Shown here piece after piece: positions 1 through 10,724 of a stretch of DNA of 64,000 nt. Position numbers and translations under genes: made by a program. Positions within the stretch are counted from its first letter, which is position 1; each line of letters starts with the position of its first letter. Source of the stretch: Calliphora vicina (Eukaryota; Arthropoda; Insecta; Diptera; Calliphoridae). Below the pieces are notes generated by a model. The model worked only from the letters and a program-made list of their open reading frames with translations. It was not told the origin of the DNA and did not search any database. Location of the stretch: positions 107,166,358 through 107,230,357 of the forward strand of contig NC_088782.1 of assembly GCF_958450345.1 (NCBI RefSeq), read 5' to 3'.

Positions 1-395
1 TTTATGCACGTTAAAGTGATTTTCGGAAGCGGGTCTATATGGGAGCTATGACTAATTATGGACCGATCGTAACAAAATTTGGTGACATAAATTTTGTGTA
101 TATAAAACTTATTTGGAGCGGAATTTGTGGAGATACATATATAAATTAAACATTTATGACCGATAAAGTCCAATTTCGGAGGGACATTTGTATGGGGGCT
201 AGGTGAACTAATGCACCGATTTCAGCCAGTTTCAACAGGCTTGGTCCTTGAGCCGAAAAAATAATATGTACCAAATTTCATCGAAATATCTTCAAAATTG
301 CGACCTGTATTCTGCGCACAAGGTTTACATGGACAGCCGACCAGACGGACGGACGGACGGACCGACATCGTTTAATCTACTCAGAAAGTGATTAC
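1..395 (-). mobile_element. mini-me-like repeat family A, partial copy
   Basis: This is a non-coding interspersed repeat cut by the left edge. It reads in the orientation that ends with the GGAC tetranucleotide run at about 345-363. It shares the phrases CGGAAGCGGGTCTATATGGG and GACCGATAAAGTCCAATTTC with at least six fuller copies in this window. The call rests on those copies and on resemblance to the dipteran mini-me class, which has a conserved core next to a GTCY microsatellite. Confidence 0.8.
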
Positions 396-1110
396 TAGGT
401 ATTAATTAATGCCAATATTTGTGATCATATCTCAGAAACTAAGTCTCAGCCAACTTTGAAATTTTCAGGTGGCTGTTTGTATTAAAAAAAAAACTTTATT
501 TTTCTAAATCAATTTTAAATTTTATTCTTCAAATAAAAATTATTTAAAAAGTTTGAATAAAATGGTTTATGACTTTACTTAATAAATTAGGTTTATCGAT
601 GCAAAAGTAAAGAACTAAATACATATATTTCACAAAAAAAAAATTATGGGCCTTTTTAATTAAATTCTTAACACTTTTCAAATCGAAAATATAAAATGCA
701 ATTACTTTATAGTAGGTTTTTAGGAGTTCGAACGTCGGCCTGATTCAACAATTTTTAACTGTTGGATAAAGGCTTCACTTAGAAAGGTGTCAAATACATA
801 GTGAATCAGAATAAAAATATTTTGGGACATCCGAATATCGAATCCGAAACATTTATAAAGAAAATCTATGTCATGGAAGCTTAAATTAGAAACAAGTTTT
901 GAGTATGATCAAGAAAATTAACCTTGTTAGATTCAAATTTTTTTTGGTTGGACTGATTTTAAGAATTTTTACACCAAACATTTCTGATCTACAGTGAATA
1001 TTTTCAAAAAAACTTCCTACCCCTAAGTCTGTCCCTCTAAGCCCTATGGTGCCTTCAACAGACAAACATACATAGCTCAATCGTCTTATAATTATATAAA
1101 GGAATTTTTA
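396..1110. other. AT-rich intergenic DNA with a mini-me-type scrap
   Basis: No gene is supported here. About 985-1095 carries a decayed phrase (TAAGCCCTATGGTGCCTTCA then CAACAGACAAACATACATAG) that matches the related repeats at 7370-7420 and 26025-26060. It is probably an old fragment of the same class. The short minus-strand reading frame at 886-1080 lies across this scrap and has no recognisable domain. Confidence 0.4.
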
Positions 1111-1114
1111 ATTT

Positions 1115-1530
1115 GTTTGAAAGGCATATCGATGTCGTTATGTATGTAACATCGTGTAAATGCGGCTTAGCAGGGTGGAGCCCTTCCGAAATGTTTAATT
1201 TTCCATTAATCTGGCTCATAATCAGACGCATAAATCAGGATGAATTTGACCGTGGCATTGATTATGTTTGTGGCTTGTTAACATAGGCCTGTGACATAAG
1301 AAAACCCCACAAGAATAAGTATATCGGGGTCAAATCGCACGATCTCTGTGGCCAGTTGGTATACATATTATCCAATACGGGCCAAAAGAAGTTGGTAATC
1401 GGCGCTTGCCGATGAAGGTGATGGCCAACGCCGCCAGCCCAAAATCCACACCAAACAGTGACATCGTCCCAAGTTCTACAATTTTGTTTATCTTCATAGC
1501 TGAAGATGAATTTTTGATTAAAATTTGGCA
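1115..1530 (-). pseudogene. mariner-like transposase fragment (copy 1)
   Basis: Minus-strand translation gives pieces of a mariner-family (IS630/Tc1/mariner) transposase: an NKQNC-like motif from the cut-and-paste core, a VTVWCGFWAGG-like segment, then DLTP and FLWGF followed by YVNKPQT. Motif order is right but internal parts are missing and stops interrupt it. The catalytic aspartates cannot all be placed. The same diverged subfamily, with the unusual YVNKPQT ending, occurs on the plus strand at 4080-4745, so these are two relics of one family. No function is expected. Confidence 0.7.
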
Positions 1531-1978
1531 AGAAAACTAAATGATAGACAGATGTAGTTGGAACAATATGGGTACTGTCAACTAGATCTACTATAGTTAA
1601 TTCTAGACGTGGGTCTTATTAACCCTCCGATAGTCGCAATAATTTTCAATCGGGACTAGTCGCAATGTATCAAATTGATATCAATAAAAGAAAGGCACAT
1701 TTGAAAATAATCTCTTCACTTTTTATTTCGAAAACATAAAAACAATATTAAATTCAAAGTATTTAGAAGAATAATAAAAATAAAATTGCTGTACAAATAT
1801 ATTTTTATCAAAAAATAGCTTAAAACTTAGGGTGTTTAAACAAATTTTCAATAAAAAAAATTTTGACTATATCAACTAGATCAGTTGCGAATAACGAAGG
1901 GTTAAAGAGCTGTATTTCTACTAGCATTCAATCCAATGACCAAAATTTAAAATTTTTTTAAAATTATTTGTGGTATCG
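1531..1978. other. intergenic AT-rich stretch, nothing recognised
   Basis: Low-complexity A and T runs with no reading frame of note and no terminal repeats. The phrase CCCTCCGATAGTCGCAATAA near 1623 recurs in diverged inverted form near 1880, which hints at a small decayed element without proving one. Confidence 0.3.
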
Positions 1979-2260
1979 TCATCCTGTTGGTCCAATTTTG
2001 CACCACTTACCCGGTCTTATTTCATCAATAGTCCGTCGAATGTTGGCTTTTAAACGATCAATCATTGCTGGTTTATCAGCATAGACTAGAGATTTGACGT
2101 ACCCCCACAAAAAGTAGTCCAAATGTGCCAAATTACACGGACAAGATGGCCAATTCACAGTTCCATTTCTTGAGATAATTCGGTCACCAAACATTTGGCT
2201 TAACAAAGTGATGATTTCTCGCGCTGTATGCCATGTTGCGCCGCACATTGGTTGAAGTTC
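1979..2260 (-). pseudogene. mariner-like transposase fragment (copy 2)
   Basis: On the minus strand this reads as the C-terminal half of a mariner-type transposase: GATWHTAREII, FGDRIISRNG, NWP, then LDYFLWGYVKS, YADKPA and IRRTIDEI. The LDYFLWG segment carries an Asp in the place of the family's third catalytic Asp. The frame extends to 2377, but its upstream part matches nothing in the family, so the fragment is 5'-truncated. It belongs to a different, better preserved subfamily from copy 1. Confidence 0.75.
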
Positions 2261-2339
2261 ATACAACGAGCGGCTAATAATAGAAGTTGTCCAAATACAA
2301 TGAAACTTGTCACATAGGCGTTTTTTGTTTGAATCAAGA

Positions 2340-2640
2340 AAAAATTGAAAAATCAAAATTATCCGCCCATTTCCCATACAAAGTGAAAATTAAATTTTGA
2401 CCTACGGCATTGATTTTTGACACATATAATTTTTAAGCACTCAGAATCATTTGTGTGAAATTTAAAAAATATCCGCCCACTTTCCATACAAATTGTATTG
2501 AAAAAGTTTCATAACTCCCTTGATTTTTAATGCATCAAATCAATTTTCTCAAAAAATAAATATTATAATTGTAGAATGGGCTCCTGAAAATATATACCTG
2601 ATCCGCCCACTTTTGCGCCCATCTCCCATAGAAAAAACAT
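2340..2640. repeat. diverged tandem repeat of about 105-130 bp
   Basis: The phrase ATCCGCCCA followed by a variant of CCCATACAAAGTG appears three times (about 2360, 2470 and 2600), each with AT-rich filler. This looks like an old tandem duplication or the inside of an unidentified element. No coding potential is seen. Confidence 0.45.
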
Positions 2641-3837
2641 GAATAAGTAATTTTTTAAATAATAAAAAATAATATTAAAAAGGACAGATTAAGACTTTTA
2701 TAGTCCGATTTGTCCCTTAAAAGATGCAGTCCACTGAAGTTGATGAACATTGAAATTTTGATGTTGTTTATATTTTGTTCTACGAAATTTTTTATGTGGC
2801 ACATTTTCGAACTTTTTTTAATGCAAATCTCATCTATGGCAATTGTCATTTACGAAAATATACAACAAAGTCAAATGATAAGTTTACTGTGATTGTACCA
2901 AAAGATTGAATATACAGTAAATTTGCATGCCATTTTAAACAAGCGAACATATATGAACTTCGATCGTGTCTGTCCAAACAAATAATAAATATATCAGCCT
3001 AATACTACGGAATCATAAAATTCTGATATCGCCGAACATGAAAAAAATGAATTTCGGCCACTCTTCAACCATTGTGCGCCGTGTTGTTGGAACCATTTCT
3101 CCAGCAAAGGATTTGAAATGCCTCCAAATTACACTTTCGCTTTCTGTTATCAATGATCTTTAAAAAAAACTCCATATTTCTATTAAAAAAATCGCTAAAT
3201 TCTTCCATCTTTTCTATGAATGAGTGCAAGAGAAAGCAATTCCGTGTGCGAGAGAGCCCAATAGAAAAAACTCGGCTCACAACCGTTAAATTGTTTTTAC
3301 ACAGAACAAAACCAAAAAGAAATAAAATACCGATATCTCATAAAAAGAGGGATTTTTCTTTCTGTTTTGATAATATTTATTATTGTTGTTGTTGTTCTTT
3401 TCTGTGCTGTTCATGCATGTAGTTGTTATTGCTGTGTATATATTTTACGGGGTTTTTAAGCGTGATTTTTTTTCGTACTTAAATTTTGGTTTGTGATATT
3501 TTTTTCATTTAGCTGCAGAAACGTTGACTGTTCTGTATTTTACTGTTGTTGTTGTGTATGTTTGAGTGCGTGTGTTTTATTTATTTGGTGGTGGTGTGTT
3601 GTTGTGATTATTTTAGACAAAGTTATTGTAAATGAATGGCAGCAGATCAGGCAGGAGAAAGGGAGATTTACAAATTGTACTAATTTGAATGGAAAATTGG
3701 TACTTTTTGTTGAGGAATTTGTTTGAGTACCTAGTTTGTTTTAATTTGAGATCATTAGAAATTTTTCAACAAATCCTTTAAATATTTTCATTACCTTTTA
3801 TGATATGGTTCTGATATTTTTAAAGCAACTATTTAAT
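2641..3837. other. intergenic stretch with TTG/TGT-rich segment
   Basis: No convincing gene. Between about 3375 and 3610 the plus strand is rich in TTG and TGT triplets (CAA/ACA on the other strand), like the non-repeat DNA upstream of the MADF gene. The small frames at 3153-3422 and 3493-3726 are Cys/Ser-rich readings of this low-complexity DNA. Confidence 0.35.
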
Positions 3838-3965
3838 GATACCCTACACTACCATTATAGGGAGCGCATTATGTGTTTGGGCTTATGTTTGTAACGCCCA
3901 AAAATAAATGGGTTTTAATTTTAACTTCGACTTTCTGAGTTGAGTTACCGATGTCTGGTATTTTA
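3838..3965 (+). mobile_element. mini-me-like family A, short relic
   Basis: Begins with ATACCCTACACTACCATTAT, continues with GTTTGTAACGCCCAAAAATA, and stops near a GAGTTACCGATGTC segment equivalent to the GAGTCGATTAAGCGATGTC of full copies. It is the TATACCC end of family A only; the rest is lost. Confidence 0.65.
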
Positions 3966-4079
3966 AAGGTCGGGATTTTTAATATAATACAATGAAATTT
4001 TCTGGAATTACTCTTCAACGATAATAAATATGTGGCATTTTCTGTTATCGTCACTGAAAAAAAGATCTTCCAATAGGGA

Positions 4080-4745
4080 CTTGCGAAATTTGACAGTTGA
4101 TAGCTGCCATATTGTTGAAAATACCTCTGTCAAATAGGCATGGTGCCACTTGAAAAAATCATCTTCAGCGTTGAGGCATATTTCTGGATGAATATGTACA
4201 TATGTACGTCAACAAACAAAATTGTCAAATTTGGGACGATACTAATCCGTATGAGAACAAACAGCGTCCAATACATTCTTTACAAAACACTTTTTGGTGA
4301 ATATTTAGGACTGCAGGCGTCATCGGTCCATATTTCTCTGAGAGCGACATTGGCCTGGCCATCAACGACATGCATCGATGATTACCAACTTCTTTTGGCC
4401 TGAATTGAATGATATGTACACCAACGACATATGGTTTTAACAGGACGCGCTACGTGACACAGTGCTCATGCCTCATTCTGCATTTGGAAGGTATGGTCAT
4501 CTCATGTGCCATCGATATCAGGCGATTTTATCCCCAATAGAGTTTTTCTTGTAAGGTTTTCTTAAGTCGGATCTCTATGTCAATAAGCCACAAACCACAG
4601 CTGCCACCAAAGCCCAATCCATGCCATTTGACAAATTCAACCTGATTTATGAGCCAGAGTCATATAAAATTAGACATTTCGGATGCGCACCATCCAGTGA
4701 AGCCCAGCGGACATTTGCACGATGTTATATTCCATACAGAGTGTC
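4080..4745 (+). pseudogene. mariner-like transposase fragment (copy 3)
   Basis: Plus-strand frames, shifting several times, give transposase phrases in family order: HF/YFW...VNKQN-like sequence near 4190-4230, VIGPYFSES near 4320, an ELNDMYTND segment near 4405, then FLKSDLYVNKPQT near 4555-4600. The tail to 4745 matches the reverse complement of 1115-1290, so this is the sister of copy 1 in opposite orientation. Multiple stops and frameshifts make it a dead relic. Confidence 0.7.
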
Positions 4746-4859
4746 ATCGATAGGTCTTTCAAACGAATAATAATGTCGATGATATCTTACTCATACTTTG
4801 CTTTATTTCAATATAAAGATAGGAAGTATTTAATGAAGTCCCTTTATTACCATTTTTTT

Positions 4860-5250
4860 TTATTTTATTCGATCATACTTCTTCGAAAATGGGGTCGGTC
4901 AAGCAGTGACTGTTACAAATCGTTATCGTGACATGATAACAGAGATCTTTCTGTCTAATATTCGATGATATTGACGAGGACGACGTGTGAAACAATTCAA
5001 TTATTGCTGGAAAATATCCTGGTCGTTTTGGAGATCAGAATTGGCCTCCTAGAAGGTGTAATTTAACATCATTGGATTAATTTTAATGGGGTTATTTAAA
5101 GTCGAAGAACAAGCCCACAACCACCCGTGCATTAAAGAAGGAATTGAAAGCTGGAATAAATATTTCGAGTGCATTAATGCCAACAAAGCCGTGAAGGCTT
5201 TCATAAATAATCCCGTCCTTTGTACTTTATGATTCAATAAAAAATAACAA
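4860..5250 (+). pseudogene. mariner-like transposase fragment (copy 4)
   Basis: Reads FFENGVGQAVTVTNRYRDMI, then after frame changes DIDEDDV, FGDQNWPPRRCNLTSLD and WGYLKSK, ending in a region where KPTT resembles YADKPTT. These match the middle and C-terminal half of a mariner-type transposase. It abuts copy 3 but belongs to a different subfamily, so two insertions are juxtaposed. It is not functional. Confidence 0.7.
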
Positions 5251-5861
5251 GCTGAAGAAAAAAAAAATTGTTTCATGAAACAAATAATACACTTATTACT
5301 TACAAATACTCCTTATTACTCACCTGACCAGAGCATTTGATACATTGTATCACCATCGAACTTTATACGATAGTTTCTCTTACAAACATTCTAGATGGCC
5401 TATCGAAACGATTCGAAAATTGTCCACCTGTCATTCAGTTTGTGACAAAAAAAATCTTCATTCTCGAAGGTTCGAGAACGATATCAACGAAGAATCATTA
5501 GCAATATCGTTCGAGATTTGTTTACTGTTACAAATAATTGTAATTTCAAAAATTCTCCCTAATTTATCAAACATTATTTGATTTAGTGAACATTCATGTT
5601 TTTAAAAATTTCCAGATAATTTTTGTTTAATTTCTGCGAAGTTTCGCCAAATCGATTAAATGATCGTTTGTTTGGTCTGGTGGGTCCAATCAATGTCACG
5701 GTATAGTCCTCCATTTATGCCAACAGATGTGTCTGTTACGATCACATGCCTAGGGGCAATGTGGAATTGGAAACTCTTTGTACATTGATTGAATGCATCA
5801 ATACACAAGCACCTTGCTCAAGAGCTCGGGCTATCTAATCCCTGCCATCCAGATCGACATA
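5251..5861. other. intergenic, unrecognised
   Basis: The segment 5590-5860 is less AT-rich than its surroundings and has short open stretches on both strands, but none carries a domain I recognise. It may be decayed coding sequence of a transposon. A plus frame at 5345-5581 has no family features. Confidence 0.3.
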
Positions 5862-6092
5862 CACACAGCCTAAAAAGTGAGTAAACACCTGCGAATTTTT
5901 TGACTTTTTTTGGATCATGAAAATCATTATAGTCCGACTTAAATCTTTTTTTCACAACCGAATGTATTATACAACTCAATCTCCAACAAACCGAAACATT
6001 AAAATTTTAATCGATGAATAAATTTTAGGATTTTCATTATCTTAAAAAAAATCAAATATTTTTTGGTGTATACTCACTTTTGAGGCTCACTG
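5862..6092. mobile_element. Tc1/mariner-type MITE, 231 bp
   Basis: Terminal inverted repeats of about 28 bp: the left end contains AGCCTAAAAAGTGAGTAAAC and the right end is its diverged reverse complement (ACTCACTTTTGAGGCTCACT). Both ends are flanked by TA (5860-5861 and 6093-6094), the target duplication of this superfamily. There is no transposase inside, so it is non-autonomous. Confidence 0.75.
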
Positions 6093-6094
6093 TA

Positions 6095-6989
6095 CATATG
6101 ATATCTGACTTCAAAAACCCCCAACCCATAAAATTCAGTTTGCTTATAATTAATGACTCTGTTGAGACAGCAACAGCATTTAGTAAGATACATTTGGTTG
6201 CCCGGAATTAGCCACTATCACATACAACTTGTATTTAACCAACGATCTTCCAACCGCTTTGGGTTTTTACAACAGTCATTACGTGCTCTAAGCAGGAACC
6301 TCACCAAATTTCTGGGCTCAAATGGATCTCCACAACACCAGATAAAGACTCTGGTCAGTTGCGAGTTTAAATCACTAGACTCTTTCCAGAAAATGTGTCC
6401 CTGCATAGCCGTGCCGCTCCATATCTTACTGCTAAGCACAACATTAAGGTGTGAAAAGATCACCAAGATGAAAACGAACTTAATAGTTATATTTATGCCG
6501 ACAGTGCCATCGATACTTATTTTTCAAAAGACTCAGTTATTATTAATTCCTTCAGTTTCTATTAAGAACATAAAAGACTCAGTTACCTTAACGAATTGTC
6601 TCGTTTTAGCAGTGGAGGGAAAGATCACCGGATTTGACTGCTTTATAGTTTTTTCTTTAGGGATTTTTAGAAGTCATAAGTCAATGCGAAAACCCCATAG
6701 ACTCTAGAAGAGAATTCACGCTAAAGTAAGAGAATTTATCGGTAAAATGAGAGATTTGAACTTAAAATTGAGCTTAATTCACTAAAATCTTAATTCGGAA
6801 TAAAAAATGTCAGCCATATATTCCATAAATCTATTCCCAACATATAAATCTTTAGCTTCATTTTCAGGCTTTTATTCAAATAGAATTCATTCATCGTTCA
6901 ATTATTACACAATGGAATTAATTCAACCTTTGAATGGGTTACATTTTTGTTAATTCAAATCTAATCAAATCTAATCGGCAGCGCTGGTA
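6095..6989. other. intergenic with an orphan 184-codon reading frame
   Basis: A plus-strand frame at 6153-6707 is unusually long for this AT-rich DNA. Its product has no signal peptide, no recognisable motif and awkward composition, and the opposite strand is also open at 6218-6466. The GC content of 6180-6420 is above background, so it may be a fragment of transposon coding sequence. I do not call it a gene. Confidence 0.3.
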
Positions 6990-7430
6990 GGTAGGGTCAA
7001 TTATGGACCTATCCTCACACAAGTTGGTAGAAAGATTTAGGTTTATATAAAACTTGTTTATGGGCAATTTCATTGCGATATTAATTACTATAAGTCAATT
7101 ATGAATGTTCACGTAATTTTCTGAGGGGGGCCTTGTATGGGGACTTGGGACAAATGTTTACCGATTTTCACCATACTTTACAGTATTTAGTGCAAAATTT
7201 TATCAGGATTGTCGAATAATCAACATATTTATGACTAATCAAACACTATTCCAGGGGGACATTTGTGTGGGGGTTAGGTGAAATCATGGTCCGATATTGC
7301 CCATTTTCAATACCAAACAAACTTTATCAATAGAGAGTATTTGTGGAGTATTTTAGCCAGCTAACTACTTTCGTTTGAGCCCTATCGTGTTTTCAACAGA
7401 CGGACGGACATAGCTAGATCATCAACTAAT
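6990..7430 (-). mobile_element. mini-me-related repeat (family E), decayed
   Basis: Contains the phrases GTATGGGGACTTGGGACAAA, TGTGTGGGGGTTAGGTGAAA and CAACAGACGGACGGACATAG in the order seen in family A/B copies. A shorter copy of the same variant lies at 25890-26180. The GGAC pair at 7400-7408 is what remains of the microsatellite. Confidence 0.6.
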
Positions 7431-7433
7431 ATA

Positions 7434-7537
7434 CAGCCCAATTACTAAAAAAATTCCTCTGGGATTTTTAACATTGAATTTGAATAGGAAAAATGGAAAA
7501 AAACTTTCGGGGAATTTTTTTTTTCATAATTGGGCTG
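7434..7537. mobile_element. MITE with CAGCCCAATTA ends, 104 bp
   Basis: Perfect terminal inverted repeats CAGCCCAATTA and TAATTGGGCTG, with ATA on both sides (7431-7433, 7538-7540), consistent with a 3-bp target duplication. A second member is at 62178-62302, flanked by TAT. No coding capacity. Confidence 0.75.
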
Positions 7538-7540
7538 ATA

Positions 7541-7901
7541 TATTCTAATGTACGTATGCGATAAATATTTTGATGTGTTAGAAACCGAATGACAAAATCG
7601 AATATTGTTTTTTTAATGGTGGTTATAAAAAGCCTTATTGAAATAAATTTAAATTGAAGACAAATTTAATTATTCAATAAATTTTTAAAGGAATTCAAGT
7701 GTAATTCAAGCCTTGAATTATAGTCAAGCAAGTATTACACTTTATATCAATAGCATTTTCCAGTAAAATGGCTTGAATTTCAGTCACATGTTATTTTTTT
7801 TAATATTTTTCAAGTTCAAAAACATAATAAAATTTGCATTCAAGTCAAATTCCAACAAAATGTTCAAGTGCTTGCATATTTGAGGCTTAGCTGCTTATTG
7901 G
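7541..7901. other. intergenic AT-rich DNA
   Basis: Contains several loose repeats of TTCAAG/CTTGAA (7690-7870) but no gene and no element boundary I can define. Confidence 0.3.
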
Positions 7902-7909
7902 GTTTGAAT

Positions 7910-9562
7910 TAGAGATGCCAAACGGGGAATCCTGTTCACGAAAATCCCGGGGTTTTCGGGATTTCCTTAATCCCGAAGCCCGGGATTTTTTAATTTTAAA
8001 TCCCGGGGTTTTCGGGATTTTCCAAATCCCGTTTTTCATAAATAAATAGGGGAAATTGTAATTTTTGTGTGCCTTTTTCATTCATTTTGAATTTTAGCAT
8101 GATCAAGATATTTATAAGAGATTTATGAGTACTTAACTGATTTTCGGAAGTGGACCTTATATGGGAGCTATGGTTAAATATGCACCGATATTCACAGTAG
8201 AATTATTGCTGGATACAAATTACTGATCTGTGCGTAATTTAATTTTGATATCGATATGTTTTTAATATTTTTTAAGGTTAATATCTTTTTCGGAAATGGG
8301 CCTTATAGAGGAGCTATGACCAATTATCGGCCAATCTGCGTTAAATTTGGTACAGAAATTTCTATGTATATGGTTATTATTTTTGTTGAATTTTAGCATG
8401 ATAAAGCTATTTATAAGAGTTTTATGAGTATTTAAATGATTTTCAGAAGTGGACCTTATATGGGAGCTATGGCCAAATATGGACCGATATTCACAAAATT
8501 CTCTAGTATGATTTATAAGTATAAATTAGAGATTTGTATAAAATTTTGTTTTGATATTGACATTTTTTAGATATTTATGTAGGTTAATGTGTTTTTTGGA
8601 AGTGGTCCTTATATGGGAGCTATAACCAATTATCGGCCGATCTTCATAGAATTAAGTATAGCGATTTTGGTATATATGGCTACTATTTATGACGAATTTC
8701 AACTTAATAGCGATATTTATAAGACATTTATGTTTATTTAAGTGATTTTCGGAAATGAACTTTATATGGGGGCTACGGTCAAATATGGGCCGATCCAGAA
8801 AAAATTTGGTGTTGTAATTTTTTTCAGCACGAAACTTATTTTTCCTGAATTTTGTGTGGATACTGCAATTTTGTAGGCATTTACAGACCATATAACCATA
8901 TATCGGGAAGAAATTTGTATGGGGGCTAGGAGAAATCATGGACCGATTCTTATAATTTTCGCCAGAGTCACTTTAACGTGTGTACAATTTATGGTATTAT
9001 CTGCAATAAATTTGCGCAAATAACGAAAACTATTTTAAAATTATCATGTTTTTTTTAGGTTGTCTTACATTTTGGTTCATAACTCTGGTTCCACTGAACC
9101 GATTTTGCTGATTTTCAATACCAAACTGCTTAGGAGAACAATAAACATTTTTTCTGCAACTCTACTAAGTTTGTTTGGGTATTTTGGACGTGAGCGTGTT
9201 TTACACAACCAGACAGACAGACGGACATAGCCCAATCGACTTAGAATTTCATAAGGATCAATAATATATATACTTTGTTGGGTCTCAGATGAATATTTCT
9301 CAATGTTACACACGGAATGACAAACTTATATATACCCTCATTCACCACTTATGGTGGTGGAGGGTATAATGTACTCATGCAAGTATTTTATGCTTTTTAG
9401 TGTCTAATAAAAATTAATTTCAAAATAAAAAATTTAATTTCAATTGCAAAGACATAATAATGTACGTTTCTCTCTTACAATTTTCAGGATTTTAGATTTT
9501 CCGAAAATCCCGAAACCCCGAACTCCGGGAATTTTAAAAATCAGTCCCGATTAGCATCTCTA
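7910..9562. mobile_element. hAT-type non-autonomous element with perfect 8-bp TSD
   Basis: The ends are TAGAGATGCCAAACGGG on the left and the reverse complement of TAGAGATGCTAATCGGG on the right. Both sides carry the identical octamer GTTTGAAT (7902-7909 and 9563-9570), the 8-bp duplication typical of hAT transposons. The sub-terminal regions are rich in GGGATTT/AAATCCC palindromes. There is no transposase. A mini-me-like copy occupies most of the interior, so the hAT-type element inserted first and was then hit. Confidence 0.85.
8085..9372 (-). mobile_element. mini-me-like family B, partial copy nested in the hAT element
   Basis: Matches the 3' two thirds of the family B copies at 26513-28640 and 53318-55987, including GAAGTGGACCTTATATGGG, TATCGGCCGATCTTCATAGA and the ending GGTGGTGGAGGGTATAA. 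The ACAAGTAAG end is absent, so it is truncated. Small frames inside (8652-8939, 9077-9313) recur in the other copies only because the DNA is repeated. Confidence 0.75.
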
Positions 9563-9570
9563 GTTTGAAT

Positions 9571-10379
9571 TCAAGAAAATTTTAATGATTCTGTAAGGAA
9601 TTAATTCTAAAAATAATGAATTCTCAAAGTAATGCATACAATACATTTCAACTACAAAGGAATTAAGCCTATGAATTAATTCATAATGAATTCATTAAAG
9701 GAATGGTTACAAAATGCAATTTATTTTGATTTCGAAAATGGAATTAAAAATTAATTATTTCGAATCTTTGATTATTTATTTAGTAAATATATCCATTTTA
9801 ATATTTATAAGTATTTTACCGATCTTCGATTTGGATAAAATTTGGTGAGTAGGTGAAGCAGCGTTCGCAAGTTTTAAACGCATTTCGTTAAAATATATTT
9901 AATTAATTTAAAGTACTCTTTACACATTTCCAACGTACTAACAAGAAAAGTACATTTATGACTAGTTTTTCTACACTGATGATGTAAAATGTCTGGCAGC
10001 AGAGGTTTCTTTCGGTTCTTAGTTGGTTCTAAATGAGTTTATGATCGTTTTGGGTGTAAGCGTGAGTGTGAGTGCATAAGTTGATGAGTGTGTTTTGTTT
10101 GTACATCTGTGTGAATGGATGGACGGATGGTATAAAAATTATTTTGTGTCTAAGACGGATTTTTTCTTTTTTTACTTTTGCCGTTTGTTGTTGTTTATGT
10201 TATGTTATGATTTGAAAATGTTTTAATTTTTGTATTTGTAGATTTTACAGTTGCTGTTGTTGTTGTTGCGGTATGAGTTTGAGTTTAAGTGTGTGTGTGC
10301 GTTTAAATGCGGGCTCTGGCTGGGGTGGTTGGTCTGCAACGACAATGGCTTTTAGTTGGTTTTTAAACTTGGTCGTGAG
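9571..10379. promoter_or_regulatory. non-repeat region upstream of the MADF-BESS gene
   Basis: From about 9970 the sequence changes character: GTGAGTGTGAGTGCATAAGT, TTGTTGTTG runs and a TG microsatellite near 10290, without any interspersed repeat. Such low-complexity DNA is common at fly promoters. A TATAAAAA string at 10131 is present, but no good initiator lies 30 bp downstream, so I do not assign a start site. Confidence 0.4.
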
Positions 10380-10724
10380 AGGGTAGTAAGCAAGCCAGAT
10401 CTAAAACCGAAAACAGTGTCAAAAAACCACCAACAAACTCAAGTGATAAATTACAACGGGAAATTGAACAAATAAAAACAAAAATCAAATAGAATTTAAA
10501 ATTCATAAAAAATAAACACAAGTCCAAAGATCAATGATCACAATACAATTGTTTGAAAAGCAAAGAAAGTGAGCAAAATGTTAATGAATTAAAAAAAAAT
10601 ATAAATAAATAAAGTTAGCAATTTAAACAAACATTAATTAAACCAAATAAAATATATTAATTTAAATTAAAAGAAATATTAAAGTGCTTAATTTTAAACA
10701 AATAATAATAATTGTAAACTATTG
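10380..10724 (+). other. probable 5' UTR of the MADF-BESS gene
   Basis: An A-rich, G-poor leader (for example GTGTCAAAAAACCACCAACA at about 10417) precedes the start codon. This composition is typical of fly 5' UTRs. Its left boundary is a guess from composition, and an upstream non-coding exon cannot be excluded. Confidence 0.4.

Noticed and set aside
10131..10138. TATAAAAA as TATA box of the MADF gene
   Set aside because: No initiator at the expected distance, and an A/T string of this type is common here.
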